A DNA stretch of 37,032 nucleotides from Burkholderiales bacterium. Its GTDB lineage: Bacteria > Pseudomonadota > Gammaproteobacteria > Burkholderiales > Burkholderiaceae_F. Under the pieces are notes generated by a model that was given only the letters and a program-made list of their open reading frames with translations, was not told the origin of the DNA and ran no database searches. Location of the stretch: the NCBI GenBank assembly GCA_020355165.1, contig CP070661.1, forward strand, positions 3,517,827 through 3,554,858. Direction: 5' to 3'. This document shows positions 1 through 8,211 of this stretch, piece after piece (position 1 is the stretch's first letter; the number at the start of each line of letters is the position of its first letter). Both the position numbers and the translations under genes were made by a program.

Positions 1-139
1 CGCTAGGTCAGTCTCTGCGGCACGGCCGGCGCGTAGCGCGCGCGGCATCTCCGCCTTATCCCATCCGAGCCGCCGGCGGCGCTGATGCCGCGGCGGCCGG
101 TGCAGCAACGCGCGTTGGGCGCGCAAGCGAGGTTCGCCA
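1..139. other. Leading non-coding or cut region
   Basis: No convincing gene lies here. A TAG at 5-7 could be the stop of a gene entering from the left, but only one codon would be visible, so this cannot be tested. A GAGG-type ribosome binding site (about 130-133) precedes the first gene. The promoter of the gene string that follows is either in this stretch or left of the window; no clear -35/-10 pair is seen. Confidence 0.4.
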
Positions 140-1435
140 ATGAAGGTCGCCATCGTCGGCAGCGGCATCTCCGGGCTCGGCTGCGCGCACGCGCTGCAGG
201 CCGAGCGCCAGCACGGAGTCCGGGTCACCCTGTTCGAAGCCGAGCGCCGTCTCGGCGGGCACACCAATACGGTCGACGTCCGGCTGGACGGCATCGCGCA
301 TCCGGTCGACACCGGCTTTCTCGTCTTCAACGAGCGCACCTACCCGAACCTGATCCGGCTGTTCGCCGAGCTCGGCGTACCGACGGCCAGCAGCGACATG
401 TCGTTCTCCGTCAGCGTGCCGGGCGCCGGCGGGCGGCGCATCGAGTGGGCCGGCACCGACATGAACAGCGTCTTCGCGCAGCGGCGCAACCTCGCCTCGC
501 CGCGCTTCCTCGCCATGCTGGCCGACATCCTGCGCTTCAACCGGCAGGCAAGCCGCATCGCCCAGGGTGACGAGACGGCCGGCGAGCAGACGCTCGGCGA
601 GTTCCTCGACCGGCACCGCTACGGCGAGAGCTTCCGCCGCTGGTACCTGCTGCCGATGGCGGCCGCGATCTGGTCGTGCCCGATGCGCACCATGCTCGCC
701 TACCCGCTCGCGACCTTCGTCCGCTTCTGCCACAACCACGGCCTGCTGCAGCTCAACGGCCGGCCGCAGTGGTACACGGTGGCCGGCGGCGCGCGGCAGT
801 ACGTGCAGAGGATCGCCGCGCAGCTCGACGACGTCCGGCGCGGCACGCCGGTGCTCGAGGTCCGCCGCAACGAGGCAGCCGGCAAGGTCAGCGTCCGCAC
901 GGCACGCGGCATCGAGGTCTTCGACCAGGTGGTGCTGGCCTGCCACGGCGATCAGTCGGCGGCACTGCTGGCCGATGCGGACGACGCCGAGCGCCAGCTG
1001 CTGGCCGAGGCGCGCTACCAGCCCAACCGCGCGGTGCTGCACACCGACACGCGGCTGATGCCGAGGCTGCGCCAGGTGTGGTCGTCGTGGAACTACCTGA
1101 GCGACGGCAAGGCCGACCCGCACGTATCGGTCACCTACCTGCTGAACAAGCTGCAGCCGCTGCCGTTCCGCGCGCCGGTGCTGCTCAGCCTGAACCCGCT
1201 CGTCGAGCCCGCGCCGGAGACGGTGATCGCGGAATTCGAGTATTCGCACCCGATCTTCGACGCGCGCATGATTGAGGCACAGCAGCGCCTGCCGGACCTG
1301 CAGGGGCGGCGCCGCGTGTGGCTCGCCGGCGCGTGGACCGGCTACGGCTTCCACGAGGACGGCCTGAAGTCCGGGCTGGCAGTGGCCGCGGCACTCGCCT
1401 CGCTGGCGCGCAGCCCGCAGCGGCTGGCCGCCTGA
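140..1435 (+). CDS. FAD-dependent oxidoreductase, flavin amine oxidase fold (COG2907 type)
   Basis: This is a predicted cytoplasmic flavoprotein of 431 residues. A Rossmann FAD site GSGISG lies at residues 7-12, with the ribose-binding acid E33 and the RLGGHTNT motif after it (about 37-43). A C-terminal FAD-closing segment with AGAWTGYGFHEDG falls near 395-407. The fold is that of flavin amine oxidases and phytoene-desaturase-like enzymes, so oxidation or desaturation of a lipid chain is more likely than amine oxidation. It heads a string with a DUF1365 gene and a cyclopropane-synthase-like methyltransferase, the usual company of this family. The ATG at 140 follows GAGG at good distance and places the FAD motif at the N-terminus as expected. 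Substrate is unknown. Confidence 0.9.
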   Translation: MKVAIVGSGISGLGCAHALQAERQHGVRVTLFEAERRLGGHTNTVDVRLDGIAHPVDTGFLVFNERTYPNLIRLFAELGVPTASSDMSFSVSVPGAGGRRIEWAGTDMNSVFAQRRNLASPRFLAMLADILRFNRQASRIAQGDETAGEQTLGEFLDRHRYGESFRRWYLLPMAAAIWSCPMRTMLAYPLATFVRFCHNHGLLQLNGRPQWYTVAGGARQYVQRIAAQLDDVRRGTPVLEVRRNEAAGKVSVRTARGIEVFDQVVLACHGDQSAALLADADDAERQLLAEARYQPNRAVLHTDTRLMPRLRQVWSSWNYLSDGKADPHVSVTYLLNKLQPLPFRAPVLLSLNPLVEPAPETVIAEFEYSHPIFDARMIEAQQRLPDLQGRRRVWLAGAWTGYGFHEDGLKSGLAVAAALASLARSPQRLAA

Positions 1436-1470
1436 TTCGCGGTCCGGTCAGAAGACGACAGAGCCAACGC

Positions 1471-2253
1471 ATGTCTGCTCCCGCCATCGCCAGCATCGGC
1501 CTCGGTCAGGTCCGCCACGCGCGGCTGCGGCCGGCGCGGCACGCGTTCGCCTATCGCAGCTTCTTCCTGCGCCTGCCGCTGCGCGCGCTCGCCGCGCAGC
1601 CGTGGCCGTTCAGGCGCCTGCCGCGCAACCGCTTCGGCTGGCTGTCGTTGCACGACGCCGACCACGGCGACGGCGGCGACCCGCTGGCGTGGATCGACGC
1701 GCTGCTGGCGCGCGAAGGCGTCGCCGACGCCAGCGGCGAGATCTGGCTGCACACGCTGCCGCGCGTGCTGGGCTACGTCTTCAACCCGGTGAGCTTCTGG
1801 TTCTGCCATCGCCGCGACGGCGCGCTGCGCGCGGTGCTGTGCGAGGTGAGCAACACCTTCGGCGAGCGGCACTGCTACCTGCTCGCCCACGACGACGGCC
1901 GGCCGCTGGCCTGGGGCGAGGAACTGACGGCGCGCAAGGTGTTCCACGTCTCGCCGTTCTGCCGCGTCGAGGGCCGCTACCGCTTCCGCTTCATGCTGGC
2001 GCGGCGCCCCGACGGCGAGCGCTTCGTCGGCCGCATCGACTACGACGGCGCCGACGGGCCGCTGCTGCAGACCTCGATCGAAGGCCGCCTGGCGCCGCTC
2101 ACCGACGGCAAGCTGCTGCAGGTGCGCTTCGCCTATCCGGCGTTCACCTTCGGCGTGCTCGCCCGCATCCACTGGCAGGCGCTGAAGCTGTGGCTCAAGC
2201 GCGTGCCATTTTTCTCCAAACCCGAACCGCCTGCACTGGACGTGACCCGATGA
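1471..2253 (+). CDS. DUF1365 domain protein
   Basis: A protein of 260 residues matching DUF1365, a family of unknown biochemistry almost always found between a COG2907 flavoprotein and a cyclopropane-fatty-acid-synthase-like methyltransferase, exactly as here. The hallmark block GYVFNPVSFWFC lies at residues 101-112, followed by a segment with CEVSNTFGERHCY. No signal peptide or clear membrane span is seen, although the C-terminus is hydrophobic and basic. The ATG at 1471 is chosen because an upstream in-frame extension would run through the end of the preceding gene. The stop overlaps the next start as ATGA, indicating translational coupling. A role in modifying membrane lipid acyl chains is inferred from context only. 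Confidence 0.88.
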   Translation: MSAPAIASIGLGQVRHARLRPARHAFAYRSFFLRLPLRALAAQPWPFRRLPRNRFGWLSLHDADHGDGGDPLAWIDALLAREGVADASGEIWLHTLPRVLGYVFNPVSFWFCHRRDGALRAVLCEVSNTFGERHCYLLAHDDGRPLAWGEELTARKVFHVSPFCRVEGRYRFRFMLARRPDGERFVGRIDYDGADGPLLQTSIEGRLAPLTDGKLLQVRFAYPAFTFGVLARIHWQALKLWLKRVPFFSKPEPPALDVTR

Positions 2254-3497
2254 CCCGCGAACTCGTCCTCGACCGCGCCGGCCCGGCGCCGCGAGCACTC
2301 GACGCCTCGGCCCTTCCCTCCTCCGCGCGCTGGGCGTTGCGACTGCTCGAGCGCTCGGGCAGCGGCACGCTGGAACTCGCCCTGCCCGACGGCCAGCTGG
2401 CGCGCTTCGGCAGCGGCAGCCCGCAGGCGCGGATCCGCCTGCGCAACTGGAACCCCGTCGACGCCGCGCTCAGAAGCGGCGACATCGGCTTCGCCGAGGC
2501 GTTCGCCGACGGCGACTGGACCACCGACGACCCGGTGCGCGTGCTGAAGTACTTCGTCCGCAATCGGGATGCCGCCGAGTCGATGATCTACGGCTCGTTC
2601 TGGGGCGGCCTGGCCTATCGGCTGAAGCACTGGCTGAACCGCAACACCAGGGGGCAGGCGAAGAAGAACATCCACGCCCATTACGACCTCGGCAACGACT
2701 TCTACTCGCTGTGGCTCGACCGGACGATGACCTACTCGAGCGCGCTGTTCGCGACCGCGCCGGTCGATCCGCACGCGCCGGCGGGCGAGCCGGAGCTGGC
2801 GGCCGCGCAGCAGGCCAAGTACCGGCGTGTCCTCGACGAGCTGCGGCTGGGTCCCGGCAGCCGCGTGCTCGAGATCGGCTGCGGCTGGGGCGGCTTCGCC
2901 GAGGTCGCCGCGCGCGCCGGCCACCTGGTCAAGGGACTGACGCTGTCGGCGGCGCAGCTGCGCTATGCGCAGGCGCGGCTGGAGCGGCAGGACCTGCCGG
3001 CCGAACTGGTGCTGCAGGACTACCGCGACGAGCGCGAGCAGTACGACGGCGTCGCCTCGATCGAGATGTTCGAGGGCGTCGGCGAGGCCTACTGGCCGTT
3101 GTACTTCGCCACCCTGGCACGGTGCCTCAAGCCCGGCGGCCGCGCCTGCGTCCAGACAATCGAGATCGCCGACCGCCTGTTCGACCGCTACCGCCGCAGC
3201 AGCGACTTCATCCAGCAGTACATCTTTCCCGGCGGCATGCTGCCCAGCCCGTCGGCCTTCCGTCGCCAGGCGCAGCGTGCCGGACTGCGCGTCGTCGGTA
3301 CGCACTCGTTCGGCAGGCACTACGCCAGGACGCTCGCCAGCTGGCGCACGCGCTTCCTCGGCCAGCTTCGCGCCGTGCGTGCGCGCGGCTTCGACGAGCG
3401 CTTCATCCGCATCTGGCACTTCTACCTCGCCTATTGCGAGGCCGCCTTTGCAGAGGGCAACACCGATGTCACGCAGTACACGCTCGAAAGAGCCTGA
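2250..3497 (+). CDS. Cyclopropane-fatty-acyl-phospholipid synthase-like SAM methyltransferase
   Basis: A 415-residue SAM-dependent methyltransferase of the Cfa family (COG2230). The SAM-binding loop EIGCGWGG is at residues 208-215 and the family block DFIQQYIFPGG at 319-329. By eye against E. coli Cfa recalled from memory, the active-site Glu (E275 in MFEGVG), Tyr (Y358) and C-terminal Cys (C396) are kept. The residue matching E. coli C139 is S164, and the bicarbonate-binding His in the HTI motif is Q302. It may therefore transfer a methyl or methylene group to an unsaturated acyl chain without completing a cyclopropane. The ATG at 2250 overlaps the DUF1365 stop. The product, such as methyl-branched, furan or cyclopropane lipid, is not determined. 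Confidence 0.9.
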   Translation: MTRELVLDRAGPAPRALDASALPSSARWALRLLERSGSGTLELALPDGQLARFGSGSPQARIRLRNWNPVDAALRSGDIGFAEAFADGDWTTDDPVRVLKYFVRNRDAAESMIYGSFWGGLAYRLKHWLNRNTRGQAKKNIHAHYDLGNDFYSLWLDRTMTYSSALFATAPVDPHAPAGEPELAAAQQAKYRRVLDELRLGPGSRVLEIGCGWGGFAEVAARAGHLVKGLTLSAAQLRYAQARLERQDLPAELVLQDYRDEREQYDGVASIEMFEGVGEAYWPLYFATLARCLKPGGRACVQTIEIADRLFDRYRRSSDFIQQYIFPGGMLPSPSAFRRQAQRAGLRVVGTHSFGRHYARTLASWRTRFLGQLRAVRARGFDERFIRIWHFYLAYCEAAFAEGNTDVTQYTLERA

Positions 3498-4107
3498 GGC
3501 CGCGGCCAGGCCGGCAGAGTCGATGTCGCCGAACATGCTCGCCGCCGCCCTGGTCGCCGCCGCGACGGTGATCTCCGCTCCCGCCGCCGCCAGCCCGGCC
3601 GCGGAGGCGGCCTCGCCGGCGCCGGTGCACGTGCGCAAGTACGTCGGCGAGGCGGCGCTGGCGGGCACGGGCAGGCTGACCTGGTTCGGCCTGCACGTCT
3701 ACGACGCGGCGTTGTACGCGCCGGCGCGCCTCGAGCTCGCCAGGCCGGCGGCGCACAGCTTGGTCCTCGAGCTGACCTATGCGCGGCGGCTCGACGGCAA
3801 AGGCATCGCCGAGGCCAGCCGCGACGAAATCGAGCGGCTCGGCTTCGGCACCGAGGCGCAGCGGGCGCGCTGGCACGAGCAGATGCGCCGGCTGTTCCCC
3901 GACGTCGAGAAGGGCCGTCGGCTGGCCGGCGTCAACATGCCCGGCGTGGGCGTGCGCTTCTACTTCGACGGCCAGTTCCTCGGCAGCATCGACGAGCCGG
4001 CCTTCGCCCAGGCCTTCTTCGCCATCTGGCTCGACGAGCGCACGCGCTTGCCGCAGCTTCGCGACAGCCTGCTGAAGATGGCGCCGCTGCGCACGGCAGG
4101 ACTCTGA
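3466..4107 (+). CDS. Secreted chalcone isomerase-like protein
   Basis: A predicted exported protein of 213 residues (194 if started at the ATG at 3523). A hydrophobic signal-like stretch (MLAAALVAAATVISAPAAA) precedes a CHI-fold domain beginning near VRKYVGEAALAGTGRLTW. Bacterial members of this fold have no known isomerase role; some bind fatty acids, which suits the lipid-related neighbours. The start at 3466 is preferred because it has a GAGG box nine bases upstream and gives the signal peptide a basic n-region; it overlaps the methyltransferase gene by 32 bases. The 3523 start would give no overlap. The domain call is fairly secure, the function is not. Confidence 0.75.
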   Translation: MSRSTRSKEPEAAARPAESMSPNMLAAALVAAATVISAPAAASPAAEAASPAPVHVRKYVGEAALAGTGRLTWFGLHVYDAALYAPARLELARPAAHSLVLELTYARRLDGKGIAEASRDEIERLGFGTEAQRARWHEQMRRLFPDVEKGRRLAGVNMPGVGVRFYFDGQFLGSIDEPAFAQAFFAIWLDERTRLPQLRDSLLKMAPLRTAGL

Positions 4108-4124
4108 GCGGGGGCCTGCCGCCG

Positions 4125-5447
4125 ATGACGCCGCACGCGCCAGCACGCGCCGCCCTCGTTGCCTCGAGCGCGGCGGCAGCGCGAACGCCGCCCGGCCGGG
4201 CCGGCTCGGCGATGGCGCTCGGCAGCTACAGCCTGCTGGCGGTGCCGCTGATGATGACGGCGCTGCCGCTGGCCATCCTGCTGCCCGACTTCTACGCCGC
4301 CCACACCGCGCTGTCGCTGCAGACGATCGGCCTGATCCTGCTGGCCACGCGGCTGGTCGACGCGGTGGCCGACCCGCTGCTCGGCAGCTGGGTCGACGCG
4401 CAGAAGGGGCGCGGCTCCTACCTGCGGCCGATCCTGCTCGGCGCGCCGGTGCTCGCGGTCGCCTTCCTTCTGGTGTTCCGGCCGCTGCACTCGCTCGGTA
4501 CCGCCGAGCAGGCGGTGTGGCTGTTCCTCACCCTGGTGGCCGCCTACCTCGGCTACTCGCTGGCGATCGTCGCCTACCAGGCCTGGGGCGCCGAACTGGC
4601 GCACGACGATGCCGGCCGCGCGCGAATCACCGGCGCGCGCGAGGGCGCGGGGCTGATCGGCGTGCTGATCGGCGGCAGCCTGCCGCTGCTGGCGGGCTAC
4701 GGCACCACCGCGGCGGCATTGGCCGGCCTGCTGGTGCTGGGACTGCTGGCGCTGGCCCGGGGCGCGCCGCGGCCGCCGCAGGCGCGGCCCTTGCCGCCGG
4801 GCAATCCCTACCTCGCCTTCACGGTGCCGCTGGCGGCGCGCAACACGCGCTGGCTGCTCGGCGTATTCGCGCTCAACGCGCTGGCGCCGTCGATCACCGC
4901 CACGGTGTTCGTCTTCTTCGTCTCCGACCGGCTCGGCCTGGCCGCCCTTGCCCCGGCGTTCCTCGCCGTGTACTTCCTCGCCGGCGCCGCCAGCATGCCG
5001 CTGTGGAGCCGGCTGGCGCGCCGCTTCAGCCTGCACGCGCTGTGGCTGGCGGGCATGGTGGCGGCCGTGGCGGCCTTCATCTGGGCCTTCTGGCTGCCGG
5101 CCGGCGCGGCGGCCGGCTTCGCGGCGATCTGCGCGCTCTCGGGCCTCGCTTTCGGCGCCGACCTGGCGCTGCCGCCGGCCCTGCTCGCGCGGGTGATCGA
5201 TGCCAACGGCCACAGCGGCCAGCGCGAGGGCGCCTACTTCGGGCTGTGGAACTTCGTCAACAAGCTGGTGCTGGCGGTGGCAGGAGCGCTGGCGCTGACC
5301 ATGCTCGACGCGCTGGGCTACAGCCGCGGCGTGCAGGACGAGGCGGCGCTGCAGGCGCTGGCCTTCACCTACGCGGCGGTGCCGTGCGCACTGAAGCTCG
5401 TCGCCGCGGCCTGGCTCGCCGCCGCGTGGCGCCGGCAGCGATTCTGA
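4125..5447 (+). CDS. MFS transporter, GPH (sugar/cation symporter-like) family
   Basis: A 440-residue polytopic inner-membrane protein with about 12 predicted hydrophobic segments. The GPH/MFS_2 signature lies in the first loop: RLVDAVADPLLGSWVDAQKGRG, near residues 76-97. Family members such as melibiose permease are cation-coupled symporters, but paralogues in lipid-modification clusters have no assigned substrate. The N-terminus up to about residue 30 is Ala/Arg-rich and poorly conserved, so the internal ATG at about 4212 is an alternative start. It lies 17 bases after the CHI-like gene and 10 before the lipoprotein gene, inside the same string. Transport or flipping of a lipid or lipid precursor is an inference from neighbours only. 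Confidence 0.87.
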   Translation: MTPHAPARAALVASSAAAARTPPGRAGSAMALGSYSLLAVPLMMTALPLAILLPDFYAAHTALSLQTIGLILLATRLVDAVADPLLGSWVDAQKGRGSYLRPILLGAPVLAVAFLLVFRPLHSLGTAEQAVWLFLTLVAAYLGYSLAIVAYQAWGAELAHDDAGRARITGAREGAGLIGVLIGGSLPLLAGYGTTAAALAGLLVLGLLALARGAPRPPQARPLPPGNPYLAFTVPLAARNTRWLLGVFALNALAPSITATVFVFFVSDRLGLAALAPAFLAVYFLAGAASMPLWSRLARRFSLHALWLAGMVAAVAAFIWAFWLPAGAAAGFAAICALSGLAFGADLALPPALLARVIDANGHSGQREGAYFGLWNFVNKLVLAVAGALALTMLDALGYSRGVQDEAALQALAFTYAAVPCALKLVAAAWLAAAWRRQRF

Positions 5448-5457
5448 GGATCAAACG

Positions 5458-6006
5458 ATGCTGAGGCGAATCCTGATGCGGCTCGTCGCCGCCGCCGGCG
5501 CGCTGGCGCTGACCGCCGGCTGCAGCTCGGCCGACCCGCAGGTCTACGCCCGCGAAAAGCCGGCGCTGGACCTGCAGCGATACTTCGACGGCACGCTGAC
5601 CGGCCACGGCCTGTTCATGGACCGCTCGGGCCAGGTGCAGCGCCGTTTCGTGGTGACGATCAAGGCCAGCTGGGACGGCGACGTCGGCACCCTCGACGAG
5701 GATTTCCTCTGGTCCGACGGCGAGAAGGAGAGGCGGGTCTGGACCCTGCGCCCGGTGCCCGGCCAGCCGGGCCGCTGGAGCGGCACTGCCGCCGACGTCA
5801 AGGGCGAGGCCGTCGGCGTCGTCGCCGGCAACGCACTGAACTGGTCGTACACCTTCATGCTCAGGACCAGGGAGGGCAAGCGCTACGAGATCGACTTCGA
5901 CGACTGGATGTTCCTCATCGACGAGAAGGTCATGCTCAACCGCGCCGTGATGACCTTCTGGGGCTTCAGGGTCGGCGAGGTCCTGATCTCCTTCGCCCGG
6001 CCATGA
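5458..6006 (+). CDS. DUF3833 lipoprotein
   Basis: A 182-residue predicted lipoprotein. A basic, hydrophobic signal peptide ends in the lipobox LTAGC with C22 as the lipidated cysteine. The mature part matches DUF3833 in pattern: LQRYFDGTLTGHGLFMDRSG near residues 37-56, repeated Trp-containing beta strands, and a C-terminus with DDWMFLIDEKVMLNRA. The family is widespread in proteobacteria next to SDR and cyclopropane-synthase-like genes and has no known activity. A lipocalin-like lipid-binding role is a guess. The stop overlaps the next start as ATGA (6003-6006), so it is likely translated together with the SDR. Confidence 0.85.
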   Translation: MLRRILMRLVAAAGALALTAGCSSADPQVYAREKPALDLQRYFDGTLTGHGLFMDRSGQVQRRFVVTIKASWDGDVGTLDEDFLWSDGEKERRVWTLRPVPGQPGRWSGTAADVKGEAVGVVAGNALNWSYTFMLRTREGKRYEIDFDDWMFLIDEKVMLNRAVMTFWGFRVGEVLISFARP

Positions 6007-6890
6007 GTTCACCCGCGCATCGCCGGCCCGCCGGAGCGCCGCGCACGACGCACGCGCCGATGCCGGGGCTGTTCGGTCCGCTGAACCCGCCGTTCGCCGA
6101 TTACCGCGGCCGGCGCGTGTGGGTGATCGGCGCCTCCTACGGCATCGGCGCGGCGATCGCCCGCGAGCTGCTCGCCCGCGGCGCGCAGGTGGCGCTGTCG
6201 GCGCGCAGCCGCTCGCTGCTGCAGGGCGTCGCCGACGGGCACGCCGATGCCCTGGTCGCGCCGCTGGACGTCACCGACGTGGCGAGCGTGCACGCGGCGG
6301 CGAAGGTGATCGAGCGGGCCTGGGGCGGCTTCGACCTCGCGCTCGTCGTTGCCGGCACGCACGCGGAGATGCGGGCGCGGGCGGGCCGCGCGGACGGCGG
6401 CGAGGCGCAGCTCGATGCGTCGCACTGGAACCTCGCCAGGGCACGCCAGCTGCTGGAGGTCAACCTGCACGGCGTGCTGAACTGCGTCGACGCGATCCTG
6501 CCGGTGCTCGAGCGGCAGGCGAGCGGCGGCATCGGCATCGTGGCCTCGGTGGCCGGCTACATCGGGCTGCCGAAGGCGCTGATCTACGGCGCCAGCAAGG
6601 CGGCGCTGATCAACTTCGCCGAGTCGCTGTACGGCGACCTGCGGCCGCAGGGCATCGGCGTGTACCTGGTCAACCCGGGCTTCGTCGACACGCCGCTGAC
6701 GCGCAAGAACCGCTTCGCCATGCCGGCGCTGATGAAGGCCGAGGACGCGGCGCGAGTCACGCTCGACGGGATCGCCGCCGGTGCCTTCGAGATCCACTAT
6801 CCGAAGCGCTTCACCCGCTGGCTGAAGCTGCTGCGGATGGCTCCGTACCGGCTGCAGTTCGCCGCGGTGCGCAGGGCGACCGGATCATGA
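6003..6890 (+). CDS. Short-chain dehydrogenase/reductase
   Basis: A classical SDR of 295 residues. The cofactor loop VIGASYGIG is at about residues 41-49, followed by a central NAxG-equivalent reading VVAGT and the catalytic S...Y..K set in SVAGYIG...YGASK. The first 30 residues are Pro/Arg-rich; the ATG is kept because it overlaps the preceding stop as ATGA. The C-terminus (FVDTPLTRKN...MPALM) closely resembles that of the SDR at 14576-15346, marking the two as paralogues. The substrate is unknown; an acyl-chain alcohol or ketone would fit the lipid-modifying neighbours. The stop again overlaps the next start. Confidence 0.9.
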   Translation: MSSPAHRRPAGAPRTTHAPMPGLFGPLNPPFADYRGRRVWVIGASYGIGAAIARELLARGAQVALSARSRSLLQGVADGHADALVAPLDVTDVASVHAAAKVIERAWGGFDLALVVAGTHAEMRARAGRADGGEAQLDASHWNLARARQLLEVNLHGVLNCVDAILPVLERQASGGIGIVASVAGYIGLPKALIYGASKAALINFAESLYGDLRPQGIGVYLVNPGFVDTPLTRKNRFAMPALMKAEDAARVTLDGIAAGAFEIHYPKRFTRWLKLLRMAPYRLQFAAVRRATGS

Positions 6891-7315
6891 GCCGCGGTGC
6901 GGTCGAGCGGGCGCGCGCGTACTTCGAGTCGATCTCGCCGGAGGCGCTGCGGCGGATCGACGAGATCTACGCGGCCGACGCCTACTTCAAGGACCCGTTC
7001 AACGAGGTGCGCGGCATCGAGCCGATCCGCCGCATCTTCGCGCACATGTTCGACCAGGTGGACTCGCCGCGCTTCGTCGTGCGCGAGGTGGTGGCCGAAG
7101 GCAGCAGCGCGCTGCTCACCTGGGATTTCCTGTTCCGCGCCCGGCGGCTCGGCCGGGCCGAGCAGGTGATCCACGGCGCCAGCCACCTGCGGTTCGACGC
7201 CGCCGGGCGGATCGAATACCACCGCGACTACTGGGACGCCGCCGAGGAGCTGTATGAGAAGATCCCCCTGCTCGGCGGACTGATGCGGCTGCTGAGGCGA
7301 AAGGCGGCGAGCTGA
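6887..7315 (+). CDS. NTF2-like (SnoaL-type) protein
   Basis: A small protein of 142 residues with the cone-shaped NTF2-like pattern: N-terminal helices (ARAYFESISPEALRRIDEIY), a loop with ADAYFKDPFNEVRG, then beta strands ending in HRDYWDAAEELYEKIP. This family includes steroid isomerases, polyketide cyclases and many non-enzymatic binders. The version ending in DYWD...YEKIPLLG is repeatedly seen next to SDR, DUF3833 and cyclopropane-synthase-like genes, as here. The ATG overlaps the SDR stop (ATGA). An acyl-intermediate isomerase or binding role is an inference only. Confidence 0.87.
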   Translation: MSRGAVERARAYFESISPEALRRIDEIYAADAYFKDPFNEVRGIEPIRRIFAHMFDQVDSPRFVVREVVAEGSSALLTWDFLFRARRLGRAEQVIHGASHLRFDAAGRIEYHRDYWDAAEELYEKIPLLGGLMRLLRRKAAS

Positions 7316-7330
7316 GGCGGGGTGGTCCCG

Positions 7331-8194
7331 ATGAACATGCTGTACCCGGAACTTTTCAAGTCGCTCGAGGCGGTGCGCTGGCGCATGGACCACGACGTGC
7401 CGTGGGACCGGTTCGAGGCCGACCGGCTCTCCGACGAGCAGGCGCGGACGATCAAGATGAACGCCATCACCGAGTGGTCGGCGCTGCCGGCCACCGAGAT
7501 GTTCCTGCGCGACAACCGTCACGACTCCGACTTCTCCGCCTTCATGAGCGTGTGGTTCTACGAGGAGCAGAAGCACGCGCTGGTGCTGATCGAGTACCTG
7601 AAGCGCTTCCGCCCGGAGCTGGTGCCCACCGCCGACGAGCTGCACGCGGTGCGCTTCGACTTCGACCCGGCGCCGGCACTGGAGACCCTGACCCTGCACT
7701 TCTGCGGCGAGATCCGGCTGAACCACTGGTACCGGCGCGCCGCCGAGTGGCACACCGAGCCGGTGATCAGGCACATCTACCGGCTGATGAGCCAGGACGA
7801 GGCCCGCCACGGCGGCGCCTACCTGCGCTACATGAGGAAGTACCTGGCCGAGCTCGGCGACACGGCGCGCGCCGCCTTCGCCAAGGTGGGCGTGCTGATG
7901 GCCTCGGCGCGGCGCACCGCGCAGGCGCTGCACCCGACCAACCTGCACGTGAGCAAGGCGCTGTTCCCCAACGACACCGTGCAGTCACGGCTGCCCGACC
8001 CGGCCTGGCTGGAGCGCTGGCTCGATGCGCAGATCAAGTTCGACGACGCCTGGGAGCGCCGCGTCGTCGAGCGCATCCTGCACAACATGGGGCTGCTGTT
8101 CGACCGCAGCTTCGACTCGGTGCAGGAGCTGAACCGCTACCGCAGGGAGGTGACGGCGCGGCTGGCGGCCGGCGGCGAGCCCGCCGCGGCGTGA
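7331..8194 (+). CDS. Ferritin-like diiron protein
   Basis: A mostly helical protein of 287 residues with a complete set of diiron ligands in ferritin/acyl-ACP-desaturase order: E48 (in ITEWSALPATE), E79-Q-K-H82, E127 (in CGEIRLNHW) and E157-A-R-H160. Such sites activate O2 for desaturation, hydroxylation or N-oxygenation. No membrane span or signal is seen, so it is cytoplasmic. It starts 15 bases after the NTF2-like gene, and ATG 7331 is preferred to the GTG at 7322 because of the GAGG box upstream. Its place at the end of a lipid-modification string suggests an O2-dependent acyl-chain step, which is a hypothesis. A general stress or aminating oxygenase role is not excluded. Confidence 0.85.
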   Translation: MNMLYPELFKSLEAVRWRMDHDVPWDRFEADRLSDEQARTIKMNAITEWSALPATEMFLRDNRHDSDFSAFMSVWFYEEQKHALVLIEYLKRFRPELVPTADELHAVRFDFDPAPALETLTLHFCGEIRLNHWYRRAAEWHTEPVIRHIYRLMSQDEARHGGAYLRYMRKYLAELGDTARAAFAKVGVLMASARRTAQALHPTNLHVSKALFPNDTVQSRLPDPAWLERWLDAQIKFDDAWERRVVERILHNMGLLFDRSFDSVQELNRYRREVTARLAAGGEPAAA

Positions 8195-8211
8195 GCCCGC
8201 CCGGCCGACCG

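Noticed and set aside
56-1354. Long minus-strand frame opposite the COG2907 flavoprotein gene
   Set aside because: High GC makes antisense frames stay open; the composition is Arg/Ala/Val-rich with no motif, while the plus frame has clear FAD motifs.
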